Below are positions 1-9,253 of a stretch of DNA of 64,000 nt, one piece after another (position 1 is the stretch's first letter; every line of letters begins with the position of its first letter). The DNA comes from Gemmatimonadota bacterium (GTDB lineage: Bacteria; Gemmatimonadota; Gemmatimonadetes; Longimicrobiales; Gaopeijiaceae). The notes under the pieces were generated by a model. It saw only the letters and a list, made by a program, of their open reading frames with translations, had not been told where the DNA came from and did no database searches. The position numbers and the translations under genes were made by a program. The stretch spans positions 1 to 64,000 of the forward strand of contig JAPPGI010000052.1 of assembly GCA_028874985.1 (NCBI GenBank), given 5' to 3'.

Positions 1-125
1 CCTATGATTCAGCTTCGGATCCTCCCCACCCACCACGACAGGTGAAGAGCCCGGATGAGCTGCTCGGGCGCGCGGCGGCATCTTGCCCTGACGGAATCGA
101 GCGCGCGACGTTGCGGTGGCTCGCA

Positions 126-143
126 GGGACCTTGTGGGGTCCC
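126..143 (+). promoter_or_regulatory. Leader hairpin before the three-gene operon
   Basis: A perfect 6-bp inverted repeat (GGGACC / GGTCCC) with a 6-base loop ends 22 bases before the first gene's ATG. A Shine-Dalgarno-like GGAG lies 8 bases before that ATG. No convincing promoter could be picked out in bases 1-125, so the true operon promoter may lie outside the window. The hairpin is seen directly; any regulatory role is inference. Confidence 0.3.
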
Positions 144-165
144 GTACCCCAGACTGGAGTGACAC

Positions 166-1320
166 ATGAAGGTTGCTGATCCTCGTAGCGAAGTCCCCGA
201 CGTCCCGGTCGGTCAGACCCTGACGCACGAAGGACGCTCAATCGCCGTGGTCGACCTCGGACGGGACGCCAGCGTCGCACTGCGGGAATCCTGGCCCGCT
301 GACCGGCCCTTCCAGTCCGGCGGAGCGGTGGACAGCAAGTGGCTCCTTCCGATGCTGGGCACAGGGAGCACCGCCGCGTCGTCCCTGCTCGCTGGCAACG
401 TCTTCCTGGCGACCGCCAATCCCGCGACGCTGATGACCATCGGCACCGGGGTGGGATCGGCGGTCATGGGTCCGACCGGGATCGTTGCGCAGGCGCCGTT
501 CGTTGCCGCCACCAGTGCCCTGGTGCCGGTTGTCGCACCCATGATGCTCTTCGCGACCGTTTCGTCGGTCATGCTGTGTGCACGCCTCGATCGAGCACAG
601 CAGACGCTCGGCCGTCTCTCCGAAGTGGTAGAGCGCGTTCGAGCCCTCCTGGACGCCGAAGATTACGCACGGCTCGAAGCCGCGGCCGAACGGATTGATC
701 AAGTCCGGTCCGAATTCGAACACTCCCGCCGGTTCGCCAGCGACGTATCGGCCAGACTGGCAAAGATCGATCACGACGTGAGTGTCGTGCGCTCCAAGTA
801 CGGGCTCCTTATGAGCGGGGATGTGAAGTCGGAGGACGGCGCACGGGCCGCGGTTTCGGATCTCAACCGGTTCTTCTTGGCCAGTCTTCAGGATGTCCAG
901 ATCGATGTGCTCCAACTGCTCTTGGCGATCCAGAACGATCCCGATGTCGTCGAGTTCCGTCTCTCCCAGCTCCGGGAGAAGCTCCAACGGTACGCCGAGC
1001 GATTCCGGCAGGTCCGCGATGACGACCGGATCGGAGCCTACCACAGGGAGTTGAAGGAGCAACTGGGCAAGTCAAAGTTGGGCATCATTCCGCCCCCTCG
1101 CCTGTGGTTAGGGAAGACGTCCGCGAGGATACGCAGGGTTCGCGAGATTCGGAGGGATTTCGAGGCGGCGCAGACGCGTGCCGCGCAGTGGATCGATGCG
1201 ACCGATGCCGTCAGGGACGAGTCACGGCGGCCATCCCTCGTATTCCATCGCGAGCCCGGCGGCGAGCGAGCGTTGCGGGCTCGTCACACGCACGATGTTC
1301 GTCTGGAACGGGTGGCGTAG
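166..1320 (+). CDS. Hydrophobic-core, coiled-coil protein of unknown function (BrxL operon gene 1)
   Basis: I do not recognise the family. The 384-residue product has a polar N-terminus, a long Gly/Ala/Val-rich hydrophobic block at about residues 59-139 that could form two or three membrane helices, then helical, heptad-like segments at about 140-215 and 260-345, and a basic tail. This layout resembles membrane-inserting effectors or alpha-helical pore-forming proteins, but that is architecture only. The start at 166 has GGAG 8 bases upstream. The stop TAG shares its last base with the GTG start of the next gene, so the two are probably translationally coupled and act together with BrxL downstream. 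It could equally be a structural or scaffold subunit. Confidence 0.7.
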   Translation: MKVADPRSEVPDVPVGQTLTHEGRSIAVVDLGRDASVALRESWPADRPFQSGGAVDSKWLLPMLGTGSTAASSLLAGNVFLATANPATLMTIGTGVGSAVMGPTGIVAQAPFVAATSALVPVVAPMMLFATVSSVMLCARLDRAQQTLGRLSEVVERVRALLDAEDYARLEAAAERIDQVRSEFEHSRRFASDVSARLAKIDHDVSVVRSKYGLLMSGDVKSEDGARAAVSDLNRFFLASLQDVQIDVLQLLLAIQNDPDVVEFRLSQLREKLQRYAERFRQVRDDDRIGAYHRELKEQLGKSKLGIIPPPRLWLGKTSARIRRVREIRRDFEAAQTRAAQWIDATDAVRDESRRPSLVFHREPGGERALRARHTHDVRLERVA

Positions 1321-4300
1321 TGCGCGGTAGACGGGCGGGCGAACGCATCGTCAGGGAACGGGCCCGCCGTCAGGTGCGCACCTTCCTCGACGAGCTGAGG
1401 AACGGGACGACGAACTACCGGACCGTCGCCAGCCTGGGCGATCAGGTGGCGCAGGAGTACAGGGAACGGGCCGTCCTGGAGTTGTTGCAGAACGCCCACG
1501 ATGTTCTGGGGGGCAGCGACGATCCCGGGCAGGTCTCCTTCGTCCTGACCTCGTCTCCCGGATTGCCCGAGCTGCTGATCGCCAACAGCGGGCGGCCCTT
1601 TCGCCGCGAGGACTTCAGCGGAATCTGTGAACTCGCCCAGAGCCCCAAGGACCCGAACGAGAGCGTAGGCAACAAGGGGCTTGGCTTTCAGAGCGTGCTG
1701 GAGCTCTCAACTTGCCCGGAGGTGTGGTCGACCGCCCCTTCACACGGCGAGCCCGCCTTCACGTTTGGGTTTCACCCCGAGGTGCGCGAACCGATTGGCC
1801 GAGTGGCGCAGTCGCTATTCAAGGACGGTTTGTCGACCGACCCGGAGTTCGGTGAGGAGCCGGTTGTGGACTGGTCGGAGAGGCAGATCGAGGAATATCG
1901 TCGCCGCGTGTCCGGGAACGGCGGGTCCGCGGCAAAGATCGGGAAGTGGCTCGCGGAGGAGGTCAGGTACCTCTCGCCCTATGTGATTCCGCGCACTCTG
2001 GGTAGTGCCCCGTCCTGGGTCGCGAGGCTGCTCGACGACGGCCATGTGACGGTCATCCGCCTCCCGTTGGACGGAGGACGGATGGGCAGTCGGAAGAAAG
2101 CCGTCAATTCGGTCAGAAGCCAACTTGAGGCGCTGGACGAAGCAGCGATGGTGTTCCTCCAACACCTTTCCGTGCTCCGCACCGAGGTGGTGGACGGCGA
2201 AGTGGTCGAACTCACGCGGCGGGTGGAGCCCACGCAGGGGCTTCCCGGCCATGGGAGGGATGAAGACCAAGCGGTTCGCGGTGCACTTCACACGCGACTT
2301 CGGGTAGCGAGGACGACGGCGAACGAGAGCGGGGCTCCCGGACGCTTGTTCCATGTCTGGAGCCGCATCGCAGGCGGCAAGGACCAGCCCGGAGAGGCGG
2401 AGCGGATCAAGAAAGCCGTCGAACACCTGCCCAACCGATGGCCCGAGATGCGGAGAGTGGACGTCTCTGTAGCGGTGGAGGACGCACGGGAGGCACCGGG
2501 GGGCGCATTCGTCATCTTCCTGCCAACCACGATAAAGACCGGGCTGCGAGCCCACGTCAATGCCCCGTTCTACGGCACGTTGGACAGGAAACACATCGAC
2601 TTCGGCGACGAATACAACGATCTCATCCTCGAATTCCTGACAGACCTGATGCTCGATGCGGTCGTCGAGCTCGTCGAAGGTCCGGCAGAACGCTGGCAGG
2701 GCAGGGCTGTGGTCGATCTGCTGGGGCAGGCCGGTCCGCCGCCGGCCGACGACCCTGAGCTGGCGCGCCGACTTCGCGAACGCGCTCGTGGCCGCGAGCG
2801 CGTTCTTCCCCTCGAACAGCTGGCTCTTATCCTGTGCGACGGAGGCTGGCAGCGGTCGGATGTCGCACGAACGATGCCGAAGATTCCGTGCGACGATCCC
2901 TTCGGCGAGGCGGAGTGGCGCAGACACGCCGGATTCGTGGTGGCTTCGTCCGCGCTGGACGAACGGCGCGAAGCCGTGGAGGACCTCCTGCGAGCGCTTG
3001 AAGGCTCGCCGGACCCGACGGAGGCGGAGTGGGCGGAGACTCTGGCCGAAATGGCCAGATGGGTCGGTGACGGCCAGCCGGAACCGGCCTGGGACGACTT
3101 TCTCCGGAGCGCGCTGGCCGTTCTTCCCTGGGAGCTGACGTCCGAGCCGGCCAAGCCTGAGGCCGATCCGCTTCGTGCGGCGAGGTTCCTGCCCACCTCG
3201 GACGGTAGACTGTGCGCTGTGGACGACGATGTCCGGGTGTTCTTTCGTCCACGCCAAGGTGACGACACGGCGGGTTTCGCCGATTCGATCCCCGACTGGT
3301 TGAGAGCGGGGATCGCATTTCTCCATTCCGGCGTGAAGACGCTTTCGCTTGTCGTTGACGGGAACAAGATGCTGAACACGCCGGTGCAGAAGTTTCTCGA
3401 CGGACGGTTCGTGCGGAGCTTCCGCAGAGAGGACATTCTCCGTGCGGTAGTCGACCTGTCGCCGAAGCTTCGGGTTGCGCACGGAACGACCGAAGCGATC
3501 GCGTGTGCCGAGATCCTGAGCTGGACGTTGAAGCTGGTGGGCGAAGAGGAGCAGGAGGGGCTGGTGCCGCTTCTCGGCCAACTTCCGGTCGCTTGCATCG
3601 GCGGCTGGTTTGCAATGAAAGATGCCGTCTTCGGACCGGGGTGGGACGGACGCTCTGGCGACCATTTGGCGCATCTGGCCGCATGCCTGCCCGAAGGGGA
3701 AGGTGAGGGGCTGCTTGGCACTGCGCTGCTTCCGCCTGGCGATTCGAAGTGGAATGGGGCCGAGGCGGCATCTGCCAAAGACGACCCGGAGACAGAGACG
3801 GCCGAAGTGACGGTGCGATGTAACATGTTAGCGCGCGCCGGCGTGGTGGAGGGGCTTCGGCTCATCAAGCTCGAGCCAACGATAGTCTTCTGGATGAAGA
3901 AGGCGAATCCGGAGCTGCCGGAAGAGGCTCCGGAGAGGATACCGCAGGGCTCGTGGGACCATTGGAGAGATTCGGTTCGGGCCCAGATCGACCTTGTCTT
4001 TGTCGATTGGCACGAGTATGAACTCGATGAAATCAGGCAGCTTCCAGTACGCGACCTGCTCCATCGCGAGGATCTTGCGGACTCCGCGCGCCGGGCCGTG
4101 GCCAAGCTGATTCTAAGCTCAATGGCGAATTGGGAGGTGGGTTGGGACAAAGTCACGCTCAGGAAGAAGAGCGGCCGTACCTGGTCACAGCAAATCACAT
4201 CACCCCTCAAACACTGGCTCTCGACCCTCCCCTGGCTGGATGACCGTACAGGCAAAGAGCACACGCCCCAGCGAGAGCCGCAACCACTGCACCAACGATG

Positions 4301-7154
4301 GCTCGTGCCGGAGTCCCTACTGCGGTTGAACAAGGGGCACTTTCGCCACCTGTCGCCGCTGTCGCAGGGGTTGGCCCGTCGGCTGGCGGAAGACGAGGAG
4401 CTGCTTGAGGCTCTGGCCGGGCGGCGACGTGGGCCTACTGCGGACCGAGGGGAAGGGCTCGGCCTCAACATCTACCCCACCGAGGAGGACGAGCGCACAG
4501 GTCCGGCTCTGCTCGACGCTCTTGCGCGCGTCGTCCAGCTGCTCACCCGCGATGGGCCGAAGAACGGTGGAATGGGCCCGGTGGATGAAGCCGAGGCGGA
4601 TGTCGCGATGCCCGCCGGCGGGTTCGACGTACTCCTTGGCCAGATTCGTCATGCCTGGAGTCACTTCGACCCGAGCCCGGAGCCTCCCAAGCGCTTGAAG
4701 CTCCCGGAGCGCTTCGTGGTTCGGACAAGGCCGTACAGATTCCAGATTCGCACCGCCGCCGACCTGGGGGACGTCTACCTGCCGGACCACACTGCACGCA
4801 CAAGGTCTCTCCGCGAGCATCATCATCCGATCCTCGCGATGTGGCCCAAGGAAGCCCGCGGCGCAATCGGCGACCTCCTTCACGAAAATGGAGCAAGGCG
4901 AGCATCCGAGCTTGAGGAGCAATGCCTAGTCGATGGCCACCATGCCGCCGGTCTCGCCGGCAGAGCGCAGGGGCTCGAGCGGCGCTTCGAGTGGCTCCCG
5001 GTGGTCCTGCTTTCTCTGGCCGCGCACGGCGGAAACAACCCGCGAGGACCCACGACCGAGCGTTGGATGAAGGCTAGGGAACGCCTCCAGCGTGCTCGGG
5101 TGCTCCTCTGCGACTCCATCAATGTGGAGCTCTTGGATTCCAAGGGAGAGAGTGTTGCTCGCAGTGAACCGGACGCCTATTGGTGGCGTCAAGACGATAA
5201 GTCCGCCAGCGCAGGTCCCGGTGTGTCCGGGATCCTCCTTCTGAATCGGGACTTCGCCGCCTCCGGCCTATATGAGAGATTCGCACCCGCCGCTCAAGCG
5301 ATGCTTGGGCGTCAGGACCTACTCAAGGACCTCCGTCTCGTTCTCGGTGCGTTGGCTGGAAGTCCCCAACCAACCCACTCTCAGGTCGGAAAGGCCCTGG
5401 GCCGGGCGGAAATCGACGGATTCGACGTAGCCAACATTCGGGGTCAGTGCGGCATCGGGCCGCTGCGCGACCGCATTCGGCCTGTCTTGGCGCTCTTGAG
5501 CGTTTCCGACGGTGGTTTCGACGAGGTGTCGGACCTCGCCGGTTTGACCGCATGGCTGGCCCACAAATTCGAAGTCCCGCAGTGGTCCGCCGAGGAACTG
5601 TTGGCGGCCGCTAGGGAGTGCTACGACGACGCTGACATGGGGTATCGGGCCTGGCAGGCGCTGGGCGATGCCGCCGAGCTACCGAAGTGGAACGAGGCGC
5701 TGAAAGCGCTTGGCGGCGACTACGAGCCGTGCCGCAACGAGCACGCCGAGGCTCAGGCGAAGCGGTGCCTGTCCGAATCTGCGCCTTTGCTCCGGGCCTT
5801 CGCCCGACATGTCGCCACGAGAGACACCGAGGTGGCCATCAAGGTTCAGGGCGCGCTGTTCGAGAGGGTCGTCCATGTGCACGAGGGTGCCGTGAACGAT
5901 CCGCAACCGCGCCATGTCGACGGATGGACCGAGAAATTCTGGCAGGTGCCGTTCGAGGCGGTCCTCGGGGTGCTGCGCGCAGGCTACGACGGAATCCCCG
6001 AGGCCAAGGGGCACCTTGACCTTTTCGAAGGTGTGCGGAACACGCATGAGTTGCGATCGGCCCTGGAGCGGTTGGACGCGGACCTTGACCAGGACCCGCG
6101 CGAGGTGGCTCGGAACAACCGGGACCGGCTCGATCGGGTGGTCCGCAGAGTGCGGGAGTGCCATGCGGCATGGCTCATGAGGACGAGGGGCGAATCAACT
6201 TCGAGCGCGAAGGATGCCGATCTGTTCCATGCCTCCATGTATCTGCGCGACTGGTCGGACGACGAATTGTTCGAGAGCGCGAAGCAGGTGGTCGCCGATG
6301 ACGACTTCCGGGACAGGGTTGGGGAATGCGCGACAATAGAGGAGATGCTCGACACGCTTGGCCTCACTCGTAAGGACTTGGAGGAGGCGAGGCGGAGGCA
6401 TGAGAAGCGGGATGCCGTCGACGAGCGCGAGAAGAGAACCGTCGAGGTCGCGGGAGAACCCTTCGAAATCGGCGGCCCTGTGTCGTACCGTGAGCTCTTT
6501 GTCCGACTAAGGAACCTCCCGGACCTCCCCGAGCAAGTCGAGGGGATTGGCCCTCCGCCGCCAGGACCAGACAGCGGCGGCGCCACTCGGCCCGGCGTAT
6601 CGGGGGGAAGCGAACTCTCCCGCCGCCGACCCAAGACCGGGCACCTGCACGGCCCGCCCGACCTCCCTGAACTGGTGGGAATCGTCGGTGAAATGCACGC
6701 TTTCCGTTTCCTCCATGACAAGGACAAGTTCGGCATAGACGAGAGCGCATGGGTCTCCGAATCCAGAACCAAGGTCGTGCCCCTGCTCGACGGCGAGGAG
6801 GACCTTGCCAGCGACAGCCTGGGCTACGACTTCCGGTTCACGCACGACCAGGTGACCTGGTGCGTCGAGGTCAAGGCGACAACCGGCGACGGCACGGGAT
6901 TCGACCTGCCGCCGAGCGAAGTCGATGCCGCAACCCGAATTGCCCCGAGGAGGAACGAGCGGTGGCGCATCCTGCGCGTTACGAAAGCGCTCACTAGGAA
7001 GCCCGAGTGCTATTGGCTTCCGAACCCCTTTGAGCCGGGTCCTGGGGAGCGACTCCGACTTCGTCGAGAGGGGGGCGCGACTGTGGAGTACTCTTTGCCG
7101 AAGTCCGCGAAAGGCGACAGCCAACAAAAGACCCGCACCGGAGAGAACGCATGA
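1320..7154 (+). CDS. Giant GHKL-type ATPase with C-terminal DUF3883-like domain
   Basis: This is a 1,944-residue protein. The N-terminus carries the sacsin/NO VEIN version of the GHKL (Hsp90-like) ATP site: ELLQNAHD at 54-61 (N box), NSGRPF at 89-94 (G1) and SVGNKGLGFQSVL at 115-127 (G2). The last ~110 residues look like DUF3883/NOV_C, a domain I recall as related to PD-(D/E)xK nucleases, with YDF near 1836-1838 and ExK at E1850/K1852. The ~1,650 residues between show no domain I can name. I chose GTG at 1320 because it overlaps the upstream stop (TAGTG); an open frame reaching 1104 would overlap gene 1 by 217 bases and adds low-complexity Arg-rich sequence. The stop overlaps the brxL start as ATGA. 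Proteins of this type occur in defence islands; the exact role here is inferred. Confidence 0.85.
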   Translation: MRGRRAGERIVRERARRQVRTFLDELRNGTTNYRTVASLGDQVAQEYRERAVLELLQNAHDVLGGSDDPGQVSFVLTSSPGLPELLIANSGRPFRREDFSGICELAQSPKDPNESVGNKGLGFQSVLELSTCPEVWSTAPSHGEPAFTFGFHPEVREPIGRVAQSLFKDGLSTDPEFGEEPVVDWSERQIEEYRRRVSGNGGSAAKIGKWLAEEVRYLSPYVIPRTLGSAPSWVARLLDDGHVTVIRLPLDGGRMGSRKKAVNSVRSQLEALDEAAMVFLQHLSVLRTEVVDGEVVELTRRVEPTQGLPGHGRDEDQAVRGALHTRLRVARTTANESGAPGRLFHVWSRIAGGKDQPGEAERIKKAVEHLPNRWPEMRRVDVSVAVEDAREAPGGAFVIFLPTTIKTGLRAHVNAPFYGTLDRKHIDFGDEYNDLILEFLTDLMLDAVVELVEGPAERWQGRAVVDLLGQAGPPPADDPELARRLRERARGRERVLPLEQLALILCDGGWQRSDVARTMPKIPCDDPFGEAEWRRHAGFVVASSALDERREAVEDLLRALEGSPDPTEAEWAETLAEMARWVGDGQPEPAWDDFLRSALAVLPWELTSEPAKPEADPLRAARFLPTSDGRLCAVDDDVRVFFRPRQGDDTAGFADSIPDWLRAGIAFLHSGVKTLSLVVDGNKMLNTPVQKFLDGRFVRSFRREDILRAVVDLSPKLRVAHGTTEAIACAEILSWTLKLVGEEEQEGLVPLLGQLPVACIGGWFAMKDAVFGPGWDGRSGDHLAHLAACLPEGEGEGLLGTALLPPGDSKWNGAEAASAKDDPETETAEVTVRCNMLARAGVVEGLRLIKLEPTIVFWMKKANPELPEEAPERIPQGSWDHWRDSVRAQIDLVFVDWHEYELDEIRQLPVRDLLHREDLADSARRAVAKLILSSMANWEVGWDKVTLRKKSGRTWSQQITSPLKHWLSTLPWLDDRTGKEHTPQREPQPLHQRWLVPESLLRLNKGHFRHLSPLSQGLARRLAEDEELLEALAGRRRGPTADRGEGLGLNIYPTEEDERTGPALLDALARVVQLLTRDGPKNGGMGPVDEAEADVAMPAGGFDVLLGQIRHAWSHFDPSPEPPKRLKLPERFVVRTRPYRFQIRTAADLGDVYLPDHTARTRSLREHHHPILAMWPKEARGAIGDLLHENGARRASELEEQCLVDGHHAAGLAGRAQGLERRFEWLPVVLLSLAAHGGNNPRGPTTERWMKARERLQRARVLLCDSINVELLDSKGESVARSEPDAYWWRQDDKSASAGPGVSGILLLNRDFAASGLYERFAPAAQAMLGRQDLLKDLRLVLGALAGSPQPTHSQVGKALGRAEIDGFDVANIRGQCGIGPLRDRIRPVLALLSVSDGGFDEVSDLAGLTAWLAHKFEVPQWSAEELLAAARECYDDADMGYRAWQALGDAAELPKWNEALKALGGDYEPCRNEHAEAQAKRCLSESAPLLRAFARHVATRDTEVAIKVQGALFERVVHVHEGAVNDPQPRHVDGWTEKFWQVPFEAVLGVLRAGYDGIPEAKGHLDLFEGVRNTHELRSALERLDADLDQDPREVARNNRDRLDRVVRRVRECHAAWLMRTRGESTSSAKDADLFHASMYLRDWSDDELFESAKQVVADDDFRDRVGECATIEEMLDTLGLTRKDLEEARRRHEKRDAVDEREKRTVEVAGEPFEIGGPVSYRELFVRLRNLPDLPEQVEGIGPPPPGPDSGGATRPGVSGGSELSRRRPKTGHLHGPPDLPELVGIVGEMHAFRFLHDKDKFGIDESAWVSESRTKVVPLLDGEEDLASDSLGYDFRFTHDQVTWCVEVKATTGDGTGFDLPPSEVDAATRIAPRRNERWRILRVTKALTRKPECYWLPNPFEPGPGERLRLRREGGATVEYSLPKSAKGDSQQKTRTGENA

Positions 7155-9214
7155 GCGCACCCGGATTCCAGATGGACCCCCTGGACCACGCTGCCAACGA
7201 GGCCTTCCCCGGCTACTTGGTGCGGAAGGACCTGGTTCGGCGCTACGCCCGCCAGTACCCCGTCCCCACCTACGTCGTCGAGTTCCTGCTCGGCCGCTAC
7301 TGTGCGAGCGTCGATCAGGAAGAAATCGACGAGGGTCTCGCGATCGTTAAGAACCAGCTTGAAGGGCGCACAGTCCGCGCCGCCGAGCGGGAGATCTTCA
7401 AGATGAGGGCGCGCGAGGAGGGCTCCGTCCGCCTCATCGACATCCTGCGCGCCCGCCTGGACGCCAGGAACGACTGCTACCTCGCCGAACTCCCCAGCCT
7501 CGGCCTCCGCGACATCCGCATCGAAAGCGGGTTCGTCACCGACCACCAGCGGATGCTTGCCGATGGACTCTACGCCGAGGTCACCCTGGAGTACGACCCG
7601 GTGATCGCCCAGGAGAAACAGGGACGCCCGTTCAGCATCGCCGCCATGCGCCCCATCCAGATGTCGAGCCCATCGGTCCTCAAGGTGCTGGCCAAGGGAC
7701 GGCGCCGCTTCAACACCGACGATTGGACCGACTTCCTCCTCCGGTCGACCGGCCTGGAGCCGTCCGCGCTGGACGATCGGGCCAAGCGTGTCGCGCTGCT
7801 GCGCCTGATCCCCTTCGTCGAGCGCAACTACAACCTCGTCGAACTCGGCCCCCGCGGCACGGGCAAGAGTCACGTCTACCAGCAGCTCTCCCCGCACTCC
7901 CACCTGCTCTCGGGCGGCAAGGCCACCGTCGCGAAGATGTTCGTCAACATGGCGAACGGACAGCGCGGCCTGGTCTGCCAGTACGACGTGGTGTGCTTCG
8001 ACGAGGTCGCCGGCGTCTCCTTCGACCAGAAGGACGGCGTCAACATCATGAAAGGGTACATGGCGTCGGGCGAGTTCAGCCGGGGCAAGGAGAGCATCCG
8101 CGCGGAGGGGTCGCTGGTGCTGGTCGGCAACTTCGACGTTTCGGTGGAGCAGCAGCAGCGCATCGGCCACCTGTTGAGCCCGTTGCCGAAGCAGATGCGG
8201 GACGACACGGCCTTCCACGACCGGATCCACGGCTACGCTCCGGGCTGGGACTTCCCCAAGCTCAATCCCAGCGAGCACCTCACCGACCATTTCGGCCTCG
8301 TCAACGACTTCCTGAGTGCATGCTGGACGAAGCTGAGGGACACGACGCGTCTTCCGCTCCTGCAGAATCGGGTTTTCTGGGGCGGCGCGCTGTCCGGACG
8401 GGACATCGAGGCGGTCCATAAGACGGTCTCCGGGCTGATCAAGCTGTTGTTCCCGGATGGCGGGATGGAGGTGGACGACGAGGATCTGGAGTGGATGGTG
8501 CGGCTGGCGCTGGAGTCGCGGCGGCGCGTGAAGGAGCAGCAGAAGCGGTGTCTTAAGGCCGAGTTCCGGAGCACCCACTTCTCGTACACGCTGGGTGTGG
8601 ACGGGACGGAGCAGTTCGTGGCGACGCCAGAGCTTCGCAGCGACGAGGTGATCGATAGCGACCCGTTGCCTCCCGGGCAGGTGTGGGCGATCGGGCCGGG
8701 GGTCGAGGGTACCGGGCCGGGGCTCTACCGCATCGAGGTAGTCGTGGGGCCGGGGGCGGGCGGCGCGAAGATCCTCAACCAGCCGGTGCCGCCGGCGTTC
8801 AGGGAGAGTGTCCGGGTGGGGGAGCAGAATCTGTACACGGGGGGGAAGGCGTTGGTGGGGGACCGCGACGCGCGGGCGCACCAGTACACGGTTCAGATGC
8901 AGCCGCGGGACAACGACAAATCGGGGACCGGGCTGGGGTTGCCGGTGCTGGCGGTGATGGTGGGGGGGTTGCTGGACAGGAAGACTCGTGGCGCGACCAT
9001 CATCGTGGGGCCGCTGAACCTGGGGGGATCGCTCGAGCGGATCGCAGATCCAGTGGCGATGGCGGAGCTGGCGGTGGACAAGCAGGCGACGGTGCTGCTG
9101 ATGCCGGTCGGGGCGCGGCGGGAGCTGATGAATCTCGAGGACGATGTCTGGACGAAGGTGAACATCGAGTTCTACCGGGACGCGCAGGACGGGGTGTTCA
9201 GGGTGTTGGAGTAA
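7151..9214 (+). CDS. brxL: BrxL-like AAA+ protein with Lon-like C-terminal domain
   Basis: The 687-residue protein matches BrxL (COG4930), the AAA+ DNA-binding factor of BREX phage-defence systems. Walker A is GPRGTGKS at 233-240, Walker B is VVCFDEVAG at 280-288, a sensor-1-like Asn is at 327, and an Arg-containing DRIHGY follows at 357-362. A Lon-protease-like fold spans about 535-687. Around KSGTGLG (590-596) the usual GPSAG serine motif is altered, and the position expected for the Lon lysine is not Lys, so peptidase activity is doubtful. GGAGAG lies 7 bases before the ATG, which overlaps the previous stop (ATGA). None of brxA, brxB, brxC, pglX or pglZ is in the window, so the GHKL/DUF3883 giant is the evident partner. 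Confidence 0.9.
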   Translation: MSAPGFQMDPLDHAANEAFPGYLVRKDLVRRYARQYPVPTYVVEFLLGRYCASVDQEEIDEGLAIVKNQLEGRTVRAAEREIFKMRAREEGSVRLIDILRARLDARNDCYLAELPSLGLRDIRIESGFVTDHQRMLADGLYAEVTLEYDPVIAQEKQGRPFSIAAMRPIQMSSPSVLKVLAKGRRRFNTDDWTDFLLRSTGLEPSALDDRAKRVALLRLIPFVERNYNLVELGPRGTGKSHVYQQLSPHSHLLSGGKATVAKMFVNMANGQRGLVCQYDVVCFDEVAGVSFDQKDGVNIMKGYMASGEFSRGKESIRAEGSLVLVGNFDVSVEQQQRIGHLLSPLPKQMRDDTAFHDRIHGYAPGWDFPKLNPSEHLTDHFGLVNDFLSACWTKLRDTTRLPLLQNRVFWGGALSGRDIEAVHKTVSGLIKLLFPDGGMEVDDEDLEWMVRLALESRRRVKEQQKRCLKAEFRSTHFSYTLGVDGTEQFVATPELRSDEVIDSDPLPPGQVWAIGPGVEGTGPGLYRIEVVVGPGAGGAKILNQPVPPAFRESVRVGEQNLYTGGKALVGDRDARAHQYTVQMQPRDNDKSGTGLGLPVLAVMVGGLLDRKTRGATIIVGPLNLGGSLERIADPVAMAELAVDKQATVLLMPVGARRELMNLEDDVWTKVNIEFYRDAQDGVFRVLE

Positions 9215-9253
9215 GGTGAGGCGGTGATTGGGTTGACATCCTTCGCAATCGGG

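Noticed and set aside
1104-1319. Upstream extension of the giant ATPase gene to an ATG at 1104
   Set aside because: It would overlap the first gene by 217 bases and adds Arg/Ser-rich non-conserved sequence; the GTG at 1320 overlaps the preceding stop and fits the family N-terminus.
166-9214. A BREX phage-defence locus
   Set aside because: Only the BrxL-like gene is present; no BrxA, BrxB, BrxC, PglX or PglZ motifs were found in the window.
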